A stretch of DNA of 5,075 nucleotides, taken from an uncultured Bacteroidota bacterium (GTDB lineage: Bacteria > Bacteroidota > Bacteroidia > Chitinophagales > Chitinophagaceae). This document shows positions 1 through 4,719 of the stretch, in pieces. The translations under genes were made by a program, and so were the position numbers. Where the stretch lies: positions 1 through 5,075 of the forward strand of contig CAMLEX010000426.1 in assembly GCA_946479055.1 (NCBI GenBank), given 5' to 3'. The notes beneath the pieces were generated by a model that did not search any database, had not been told where the DNA came from, and saw nothing but the letters and a program-made list of their open reading frames with translations. Every line of letters starts with the position of its first letter. The stretch's first letter is position 1.

Positions 1-485
1 AACTTCGTAACCGGAGACAAAATGCTTTTGCAGATATTGATGTGCAATTGCGGCAGCGCCACGACCTTGTTCCCCAATTGGTTGAAACAGTAAAAGGCTA
101 TGCATCGCATGAAAAAGAAGTGTTGATGAGGGTAACTGAAGCCAGGACTGCAGCTATGGCTGCAGGATCAATAGATGATAAGATCAAAGCCGAACAACAA
201 CTGACTACCGCTTTACAGGGATTGAAAGTGCAGATGGAAGCCTATCCTGATCTGAAAGCCAATCAAAATTTTTTACAATTGCAGCAAGAGCTTAGTGATA
301 TTGAAAACAAGCTGGCCGCCGCCCGTCGCTTTTTCAATGGTGCCACTACAGAATACAATAATGCTGTTGAGTCAGTTCCCAGTAATATTATCGCCAGGAA
401 TTTTGGTTTTCAAAGAGAACTTTTCTTTGACCTGGGGGGAGATACCCGCCAACAAATGGACGAACCTCCGAAAATTAATTTTTAA
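1..485 (+). CDS. lemA: LemA family protein (3' part; start lies before the window)
   Basis: LemA proteins are small, mostly helical, membrane-anchored envelope proteins whose biochemical role is not settled. They are often encoded beside M48/HtpX-type proteases. The reading frame is open from base 3, giving 160 visible residues; the first visible ones read LRNRRQNAFADIDVQLRQRH. A GTG at 42 could be taken as a start, but it lies inside the conserved block FADIDVQL-RRHDLVPQLVETVKGYA, so the gene must begin upstream. The usual N-terminal membrane helix is missing for that reason only (family length is about 185-200 residues). Other family hallmarks are the EAYPDLKANQNFLQLQQEL segment, ENKLAAARRFFNGATTEYN, and the C-terminal NFGF...ELFF. 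The frame ends at TAA 483-485. The M48 protease gene follows on the same strand after 28 bases, which suggests an operon. The family call is confident; the exact role is not known. Confidence 0.95.
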   Translation, partial: LRNRRQNAFADIDVQLRQRHDLVPQLVETVKGYASHEKEVLMRVTEARTAAMAAGSIDDKIKAEQQLTTALQGLKVQMEAYPDLKANQNFLQLQQELSDIENKLAAARRFFNGATTEYNNAVESVPSNIIARNFGFQRELFFDLGGDTRQQMDEPPKINF

Positions 486-505
486 ATCCCTAACCCCTGG
501 AGGGG
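486..505 (+). repeat. Short GC palindrome covering the ribosome binding site of the M48 protease gene
   Basis: The 28-base gap between the two genes contains CCCTAACCCCTGGAGGGG. CCCC (494-497) can pair with GGGG (502-505) around TGGA; alternatively CCCCT pairs with AGGGG. The same GGAGGGG (499-505) is the only Shine-Dalgarno-like sequence in front of the ATG at 514, about 8 bases away. From memory, closely similar CCCTAA...CCCCT..AGGGG strings occur between genes in many Bacteroidota genomes, so this may be one copy of an interspersed palindrome. That cannot be checked from one window. Confidence 0.55.
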
Positions 506-513
506 AATAAAAA

Positions 514-1449
514 ATGCAATACGTTGGATTAGTCAGCCAGATCAGGAAAAATAATACAAACTCTATTTTATTACTTATCGCATTTCCCGCATTATTGCTG
601 GTAATGTGTTATGCTATTCTTTTTTTTACAGGCAACCGGGATGCCGGGCAGACCAACCAATATTTTATACAGCTCATGCCCTTTGTATTAGCTGGTGTTG
701 GTATTTGGTTTCTTATCGCCTGGGCCGGGCACAATACATTTATCAACCTATCTACCGGCGCTAAATCACTGGAAAGAAAAGAAAACAAACGGGTATATAA
801 CCTGCTGGAGAATATTTGTATTTCGCAGGGAATGAAAATGCCGAAGCTCAATATTATTGAAGATGATTCCCTTAATGCTTTTGCCAGCGGGATCAACGAT
901 AATTCTTATTCCATCTCCTTATCAACCGGCATCATTAATAAATTAGATGATGAAGAACTGGAAGGAGTATTGGCACATGAACTGACACATATCAGGAACC
1001 GTGATGTTCGCCTGCTCATCATCTCGATCATCTTTGTGGGTATTTTTTCTTTCTTAGCCGAGATGGCTTTTCGTAGTTTGCGTTTCGCCGGTGGACGAAA
1101 AAGTGATAAAGATGGCAAAGGCAGTGGCGCCATCATTCTTATTGTAATTGCTATTACCGCTGTTGCTTACCTGATCTCTATTCTGCTCAGGTTTGGTATC
1201 AGCCGCAAAAGGGAATATTTGGCTGATGCAGGGGCTGCGGAGATAACAAAAAAGCCTTATGCACTGGCTTCGGCACTTCGCAAAATATCCCGCGATCCCA
1301 TGATAGAAGCTGTAGAAAGCAGAGATGTAGCACAATTGTTTATTGATAATCCCAAACCATCTGTTCATAAATCAGCATCCTGGGATAATTTGTTTGCTAC
1401 CCATCCTCCTATTGAAAAAAGAATTGCATTGCTGGAACAGTTTGTATGA
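514..1449 (+). CDS. htpX: M48 family membrane metalloprotease, HtpX-like
   Basis: This is a zinc endopeptidase of the inner membrane. HtpX-type enzymes degrade damaged or misfolded membrane proteins with the active site facing the cytoplasm. The protein has 311 residues, close to the usual 280-300 for HtpX. Two membrane helices lie at about 17-38 and 55-72. The catalytic HELTH motif is at 155-159 (zinc ligands H155 and H159, catalytic E156). Two more hydrophobic stretches lie at about 166-186 and 205-227. The third zinc ligand is probably E234 in SRKREYLADAGAA, and the C-terminal THPP motif is at 296-299. All key residues are present. The ATG at 514 is supported by GGAGGGG about 8 bases upstream and by the position of the first helix. 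It follows the lemA-family gene closely and is probably co-transcribed with it; that promoter lies outside the window. No convincing intrinsic terminator follows. The family call is firm. Orthology to E. coli HtpX, as opposed to another M48B branch, is likely but unproven. Confidence 0.93.
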   Translation: MQYVGLVSQIRKNNTNSILLLIAFPALLLVMCYAILFFTGNRDAGQTNQYFIQLMPFVLAGVGIWFLIAWAGHNTFINLSTGAKSLERKENKRVYNLLENICISQGMKMPKLNIIEDDSLNAFASGINDNSYSISLSTGIINKLDDEELEGVLAHELTHIRNRDVRLLIISIIFVGIFSFLAEMAFRSLRFAGGRKSDKDGKGSGAIILIVIAITAVAYLISILLRFGISRKREYLADAGAAEITKKPYALASALRKISRDPMIEAVESRDVAQLFIDNPKPSVHKSASWDNLFATHPPIEKRIALLEQFV

Positions 1450-1506
1450 TGACGGTTATTTTTGTTAGCAGGCAAAGATTAATTTTATTTGCAGAGTAAG
1501 AAATCT

Positions 1507-1610
1507 ATGAAGAATTACCAGGTTGACGCCGAGTCAACGCCATCACAAAAGCCAGCGCTGCTTGTACTCCGAACAATGCAATGTTTTCTGGTGGCTCTGG
1601 TAAGTTAAAC
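1507..1610. repeat. GC-richer non-coding patch with nested inverted repeats
   Basis: This patch lies in the 242-base gap after the M48 gene and is visibly richer in GC than the AT-rich bases on both sides. It starts with the inverted repeat GTTGAC (1522-1527) / GTCAAC (1533-1538) around GCCGA. A longer imperfect inverted repeat follows: GCCATCACAAAA (1539-1550) against TTTTCTGGTGGC (1584-1595), pairing over 12 positions with one G-U and one C-C mismatch. A 33-codon frame on the + strand (ATG 1507, TAA 1606-1608) spans it, but the peptide has no recognisable domain and no ribosome binding site, so I do not call a gene. The nature of the patch is unknown: an interspersed repeat copy, a structured RNA, or a remnant of a lost gene are all possible. 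Confidence 0.35.
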
Positions 1611-1691
1611 GATTCAACATCTACAGATCTAAAACGTTCTAATTAAAACGGGCTAAAAAAAATTACAAAGAAAAAAAGTAAATAAAAACTG

Positions 1692-1937
1692 ATGAAAAGA
1701 GTATTATTATTTTATTTAGTAGCACAAATAGTTCTTTCAATCATTTTTACGAAAAGTGAATTGGCTAATGACGGTAATTTTGAATTTGGTTTTCCTTTTA
1801 GCATGTATAGAACTACCAATGCAAAAACCTTTAATAATCCGACAATCGGTTTTTTATATAAAGGATTTTTGCTGAATTTGTTAGTATTTCTTTTATCTTT
1901 TTCTACAGTGTACATTTTAAGAAAAATAAAAAGATAA
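1692..1937 (+). CDS. Small two-helix membrane protein, function unknown
   Basis: I do not recognise this 81-residue protein by function. It starts MKRVLLFYLVAQIVLSIIF, a membrane helix (about 4-19) after a positive N-terminus. A polar loop of some 35 residues follows, containing an aromatic GNFEFGFPFSMYR segment (28-40). A second helix (about 57-75) precedes a basic tail RKIKR. By the positive-inside rule both ends face the cytoplasm and the loop lies outside. The two helices, the conserved-looking FGFPF loop and the proper start and stop suggest a real gene. The ATG at 1692 has only A-rich sequence before it and no Shine-Dalgarno, which is common in Bacteroidota. Base composition is clearly more AT-rich than in the lemA/M48 pair or the M43 protease. 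It stands alone on its strand, 242 bases after the M48 gene, and is followed by a terminator at 1991-2015. A small inner-membrane protein or a recently acquired orphan are both possible. Confidence 0.6.
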   Translation: MKRVLLFYLVAQIVLSIIFTKSELANDGNFEFGFPFSMYRTTNAKTFNNPTIGFLYKGFLLNLLVFLLSFSTVYILRKIKR

Positions 1938-1990
1938 TATTCCTAGCTCTTCGAAGCATGTCGTGAAGCTGAATAAAAAGAAATTAAAGC

Positions 1991-2015
1991 CGTTGAGCGA
2001 TCAGCGTTTTTTTTT
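1991..2015 (+). terminator. Intrinsic terminator after the small membrane protein gene
   Basis: CGTTGA (1991-1996) pairs with TCAGCG (2001-2006) over six positions, one of them a G-T wobble, around a GCGA tetraloop of the stable GNRA type. Nine T residues follow directly (2007-2015). The stem is short, but loop and T-run are typical. It lies 53 bases after the stop of the 81-residue gene. A weaker imperfect hairpin without a T-run, AGCTCTTCGA / TCGTGAAGCT (1945-1970), lies between the two. Confidence 0.7.
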
Positions 2016-2021
2016 ATTGAA

Positions 2022-2074
2022 TGGATGTCACAGAATATGTACATAGGTAATTGTGATAAAATAAACACCATCCA
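2022..2074. repeat. Nested inverted repeats in the convergent intergenic region
   Basis: Three inverted repeats are nested here. The outer pair is TGGATG (2022-2027) and CATCCA (2069-2074). The middle pair is TCACA (2028-2032) and TGTGA (2052-2056). The core is the perfect palindrome ATGTACAT (2037-2044). The arms are short and the loops unequal, so it could be a protein-binding site, a weak folded RNA or chance in AT-rich DNA. It lies between two terminators, so it is probably not transcribed from either flanking gene. Confidence 0.25.
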
Positions 2075-2142
2075 GTTAACTTAAACGCTATTACCGACTT
2101 TTTAAATCCTAAATATATAACGCACTATACGGGCCCCTAAAT

Positions 2143-2179
2143 AAAAAAAGACCCCCTTTTACTTTTGAGGCGGCCTTTT
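2143..2179 (-). terminator. Intrinsic terminator of the TPR lipoprotein gene, probably bidirectional
   Basis: Read on the - strand, AAAAGGCCGCC (2179-2169) pairs with GGGGGTCTTTT (2156-2146) over 11 positions, with one G-T wobble and one G-G mismatch and a 12-base loop. The T-run continues to 2143, giving seven T residues. It begins 7 bases after the stop codon of the TPR lipoprotein gene. On the + strand the stem ends in TTTT, so it could also stop transcripts that read through from the left. Confidence 0.85.
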
Positions 2180-2185
2180 AATCTA

Positions 2186-2920
2186 TTAATTTATTGCTTC
2201 GTAGAACTCAGTTGGCTTTGCCAGATTCGGCTGCGAAGTACATACCTTCGAAATAACAGGGTCATTTTCCACATCATAGGAATTCTGTTTGGCTAAGCGT
2301 TGATAATAACAAGCTGAATCAACATTTTTCAATGCTAAACTTACAACAGCCAAATGAGCATAGGCTTCCCCTTTATCATAATCATGATATATAGCATTCA
2401 AAAAATCCTTTTTTGCAACGCCCAACTTACCCTTTTCGTAGTAAATAAGCCCTCTTTGAAAAATTAGGTCCCCGTAACTTATATCAAAATATTGCTTAAA
2501 ATAATTGTTTGAATTAACAACATATTTACCTCTCGATTTCATTTTAATTGCGTTCTCAATAAACAAAAGAGCCGAATCATTCTTCTCTTCTATATTATAT
2601 AAACCCGAAAGGCAATAATTAGAGTAAACACCATTTTCATTTTCTCGGAGGCTGTTAAGGAAATCGGTTTTTGCGGAAGAAAATTCGCCTCCGATCATTT
2701 TAAAATAGCCCCTGACTTGAAAAGCTTTCAAACATAGAGGGTTTTGCTCGATTAATTTATCCAAGTTCTCAATAAAGTTTAAAGTGTCCTTTCTACTATT
2801 TAGATTTTCAGTTAACGAAAAATATTTCTCTTTGATATCTTGACAAGTAAGTTCTTGTTTGCAAGATGAAAAAATTATTATAATTAATAAACTACTAAGA
2901 GAGAGTATGAACCTTACCAT
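2186..2920 (-). CDS. TPR-repeat lipoprotein, function unknown
   Basis: The 244-residue product begins with a signal peptide (hydrophobic 4-17) ending in FSSC. C20 is the likely lipidated cysteine, which would place the mature protein on a membrane facing the periplasm. The rest reads as tetratricopeptide-type helical pairs at about 63-96 (LKAFQVRGYFKMIGGEFSSA), 98-126 (YSNYCLSGLYNIEEKNDSAL), 150-182 (GDLIFQRGLIYYEKGKLGVA) and 186-212 (AYAHLAVVSLALKNVDSACY). The third is the best match, with the typical G/A-x-Y-x-x-G/L spacing and a following acidic-aromatic turn. TPR domains bind other proteins and no catalytic motif is visible, so the partner cannot be named. The ATG at 2920 puts the signal peptide at the very N-terminus; A/T-rich sequence precedes it, with no Shine-Dalgarno. 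The gene is a single transcription unit, convergent with the 81-residue gene and AT-rich like it. The gene is certain; a specific role is not. Confidence 0.88.
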   Translation of the reverse strand: MVRFILSLSSLLIIIIFSSCKQELTCQDIKEKYFSLTENLNSRKDTLNFIENLDKLIEQNPLCLKAFQVRGYFKMIGGEFSSAKTDFLNSLRENENGVYSNYCLSGLYNIEEKNDSALLFIENAIKMKSRGKYVVNSNNYFKQYFDISYGDLIFQRGLIYYEKGKLGVAKKDFLNAIYHDYDKGEAYAHLAVVSLALKNVDSACYYQRLAKQNSYDVENDPVISKVCTSQPNLAKPTEFYEAIN

Positions 2921-2939
2921 AAATTTTTATTCACTTTTA

Positions 2940-3042
2940 TTTCGCCGACGAGTGTCAATTATAACTTTCACAGGCGATGTGTCAGATGGCTTTGTGTGGT
3001 TGGGCTGTGGCACTCGCCTCACTACGAAGTAAAGAGAAATAA
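2940..3042. repeat. GC-richer non-coding patch with a long imperfect hairpin
   Basis: This patch lies upstream of the TPR lipoprotein gene, in a 224-base gap, and is visibly richer in G, C and GT runs than the AT-rich DNA around it. AGGCGATGTG (2972-2981) pairs with CACTCGCCT (3011-3019), nine pairs with one bulged base, around a 29-base GT-rich loop that holds GGTTGGGC (2998-3005). A second, overlapping pairing is CGAGTGTC (2949-2956) with GGCACTCG (3009-3016), seven pairs plus a wobble. A 21-codon frame (ATG 2977, TAA 3040-3042) runs through it, but it has no ribosome binding site or domain and I do not call it a gene. It resembles the 1507-1610 patch in composition and setting, although the two are not clear copies of each other. 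Confidence 0.35.
2956..2963 (-). promoter_or_regulatory. Weak -7-like element in front of the TPR lipoprotein gene
   Basis: On the - strand this reads TATAATTG, one base away from the Bacteroidota -7 consensus TAnnTTTG. A transcript starting just downstream would have a leader of about 30 bases, a sensible distance. No TTTG or TTG is found at the expected -33 position, so the call is tentative. Confidence 0.25.
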
Positions 3043-3090
3043 TCCGTAATTTAATAGATGCCTGTTAAAAGAAAGATCCTCACCTGCAAT

Positions 3091-3118
3091 AAAAAAAGGG
3101 CCGTTTTTCAACGAGCCC
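3091..3118 (-). terminator. Intrinsic terminator of the M43 protease gene
   Basis: On the - strand GGGC-T-CGTT (3118-3110, with one bulged T) pairs with AACG-GCCC (3105-3098) around a GAAA tetraloop, giving eight pairs. Seven T residues follow (3097-3091). It lies 27 bases after the protease stop codon. This is a strong, textbook-like terminator. Confidence 0.9.
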
Positions 3119-3144
3119 TGGTCAACTTTACAGTTGTGGTTGTT

Positions 3145-4401
3145 CTACAGTTTTATAAATTTTTGTTTTATCGTAGTTCCATCTTCTTTTTTAGCTAAAA
3201 GAAAATAAAGCCCGGGTACAAGTTTGCTGATATCCATTTTCACAATCTTTGAATTCACGGCCAATTGCATTACATACTGACCCTGTGCATTGGTGATTCT
3301 TATTTGCTGACCTATCCACCGTGTATCGTAAGATAGATCAAGTAAGAGTTCATTGGATGCAGGGTTGGGATATAATTGTGGATGAGACCATTGAGGAAGC
3401 TCTTCAAGCGGTAGCGGAGCCTGGCTAATCAATGGCGGAAGCAAGCCATAAGAGGATAGCATTGCATACCTGGAGCCTCCAACCGCAAAAACGGTTCGCA
3501 TTCTTTCTTTTTGTCCTTCGGTAAATAAATTAGTGCAGGCATCCTGTGTCAGGTCCATATAATTCATGTACATATCACCATTAGGGTCACTACTGCAGGA
3601 GGGCCGGATACCTGATGGACATCCGGGCGTAAAGCCAGCTTGCTTCGGCGTGTCATCTACCCAATCATCGCCGCAATAGCCATCGCCCCAGATATGCCGC
3701 AAACCCAGCCAATGCCCTATTTCATGCACGGCGGTTTTACCCATATCATATCCATTTTTAGAAGTTTTACCAAATACATTATAGGCGATTACAATTCCGT
3801 CCTCTGCTTCCGGTCCGCCGGGAAAGCTTGAATAACCAGCCATCCCACCCAGGTTGCAAACCCATATGTTCAGGTAGTTCTGTGGATCCCACGCATCATC
3901 GCCTGTTTTTGCGGAAGATTTCACCAGGTCATCCGCATTCCATTTGGTAACAGGAGTGTACTTGCGAACAATGCCTGTTGTATTTCTGCGCAGTGGATCA
4001 GAAGTTGCCAGTTGAAATTCAATGCCGCAATCGGCGGCTATTGATTTAAAAGCCTGAGGGGTATTCACTGTATCCGCATGACGACGACGAAAAATTTCAT
4101 TTAATATCTGAACCTGGCTGAATACATTTTCATCACTGATATTTTCCTGGGCGTTGTTATATACTATGTGTACAACTACGGGGATTTTAATAATGGTACC
4201 TGTATGTGGTCTTCCTGCTATATCCGACGGGGAATTTAATTTCCGTTGGATAAAGCTTTCTATTTCAGTGATCTTAATTTTTAAAGAAGGATTATTTCTT
4301 AGCTGCTGTTCTTCATAATTAAAAGAAAAACATTCACGTTGTGCAGCTAACTGGCTGACAGTTGCCATTAATAGTAGTAGGGTAAAGATGTAATTCCTCA
4401 T
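3145..4401 (-). CDS. Secreted M43 (pappalysin/ulilysin-like) zinc metalloprotease with T9SS sorting domain
   Basis: This is an extracellular protease of the metzincin clan, complete at 418 residues. The signal peptide (1-20) ends in QLAA before Q21, so the mature chain would begin with glutamine. A probable propeptide (about 21-70) contains C24, possibly a cysteine-switch residue, although the usual RxCG context is missing. The catalytic domain runs from about 72 to 320. It has the extended zinc motif HEIGHWLGLRH (226-236; ligands H226, H230 and H236, general base E227) and a Met-turn in MNYMDLTQDAC (279-289, probably M282). Cysteines 243, 261, 269 and 289 fit the paired disulfides of M43B enzymes. 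Residues 342-418 form a type A T9SS C-terminal sorting domain: LYPNPASNELLLDL, then ITNAQGQYV, MDISKLVPGLYFL and the final KQKFIKL. This directs export through the outer membrane and removal or surface attachment. Substrate is unknown. The ATG at 4401 is fixed by the signal peptide. The gene is a single unit, divergent from the glutaminyl cyclase gene. Confidence 0.95.
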   Translation of the reverse strand: MRNYIFTLLLLMATVSQLAAQRECFSFNYEEQQLRNNPSLKIKITEIESFIQRKLNSPSDIAGRPHTGTIIKIPVVVHIVYNNAQENISDENVFSQVQILNEIFRRRHADTVNTPQAFKSIAADCGIEFQLATSDPLRRNTTGIVRKYTPVTKWNADDLVKSSAKTGDDAWDPQNYLNIWVCNLGGMAGYSSFPGGPEAEDGIVIAYNVFGKTSKNGYDMGKTAVHEIGHWLGLRHIWGDGYCGDDWVDDTPKQAGFTPGCPSGIRPSCSSDPNGDMYMNYMDLTQDACTNLFTEGQKERMRTVFAVGGSRYAMLSSYGLLPPLISQAPLPLEELPQWSHPQLYPNPASNELLLDLSYDTRWIGQQIRITNAQGQYVMQLAVNSKIVKMDISKLVPGLYFLLAKKEDGTTIKQKFIKL

Positions 4402-4557
4402 AGCTCAGTAAATCAAGGTGTACGATTAACATGGCAATACATATTGACCATGAGCATTCATGCGGGATTGGAAAAAACAACAAAGGAATTAGAAATAAAT
4501 TGGTATTCTTGGGGATATGAATTCAGAGGGCGGATACCGGAGATGGTAATGGACAGT

Positions 4558-4587
4558 CAAATATAGAAATATTAATTAACTAACAAA
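4558..4587 (-). promoter_or_regulatory. Predicted promoter of the M43 protease gene
   Basis: On the - strand TATATTTG (4565-4558) matches the Bacteroidota -7 consensus TAnnTTTG exactly, and TTTG (4587-4584) lies 18 bases upstream as the -33 element. The spacing is at or just under the usual range. Transcription would start near 4551, leaving an untranslated leader of about 150 bases before the ATG at 4401. A second -7 match, TAGTTTTG (4591-4584), overlaps the -33 element but has no partner of its own. Confidence 0.5.
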
Positions 4588-4676
4588 ACTAACTAACAAA
4601 CAAAATTTTATATCGTATTTTTCCTATGCCTCCGTTCTTTGAATAACGTTTAACAACATCAAAACCAGGCAAGCCC

Positions 4677-4684
4677 TATTTTTG
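4677..4684 (+). promoter_or_regulatory. Predicted -7 element of the glutaminyl cyclase gene
   Basis: TATTTTTG matches TAnnTTTG exactly and lies 35 bases before the ATG at 4720, giving a short leader of about 30 bases. No good -33 TTTG is present at the expected distance; the nearest candidate, TTTA (4649-4652), is 24 bases away, and TTTG at 4638-4641 is too far. Confidence 0.4.
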
Positions 4685-4719
4685 CACGGCAAGATCCACT
4701 ACTATCAATAAAATCAATC

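Larger units (their letters stand above)
4402..4719. other. Divergent intergenic region between the protease and cyclase genes
   Basis: These 318 bases hold the control region of two divergent genes. I see a likely promoter for the protease (4558-4587) and a -7 element for the cyclase (4677-4684), both described separately. AACTAACAAA occurs twice, at 4578-4587 and 4591-4600, in a low-complexity stretch. A 38-codon + strand frame (4450-4566) is not supported as a gene. No RNA gene, riboswitch or terminator is recognisable. Confidence 0.6.

Noticed and set aside
295..510. 71-codon frame overlapping the end of the lemA-family gene in another frame.
   Set aside because: The overlapping lemA frame carries the conserved family sequence to its stop; the alternative frame has no recognisable features.
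609..1368. Several reverse-strand open frames of 76-104 codons inside the M48 protease gene.
   Set aside because: They lie antisense to a gene with complete catalytic motifs, show no domain of their own and are shadows of its codon use.
1457..1464. TATTTTTG just after the M48 stop, an exact TAnnTTTG match that could serve the 81-residue gene.
   Set aside because: The nearest TTTG upstream is only 12 bases away, the gene starts more than 220 bases downstream, and such matches are frequent in AT-rich DNA.
1472..1492. GCAAA / TTTGC inverted repeat after the M48 gene as a possible terminator.
   Set aside because: Only five weak pairs, an 11-base loop and no T-run following.
1536..3005. Possible integron cassette sites: GTTAAAC at 1604-1610, GTTAAC at 2075-2080 and GTTGGGC at 2999-3005 look like the GTTRRRY box of attC sites.
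   Set aside because: No matching RYYYAAC partner box is found at the right distance for any of them, the genes between do not share one orientation, and no integrase is present.
3640..3831. 63-codon + strand frame inside the M43 protease gene.
   Set aside because: It is antisense to the zinc-site region of the protease and has no support as a gene.
4450..4566. 38-codon + strand open frame in the divergent intergenic region.
   Set aside because: No ribosome binding site, no recognisable domain, and it overlaps the predicted protease promoter and leader on the other strand.
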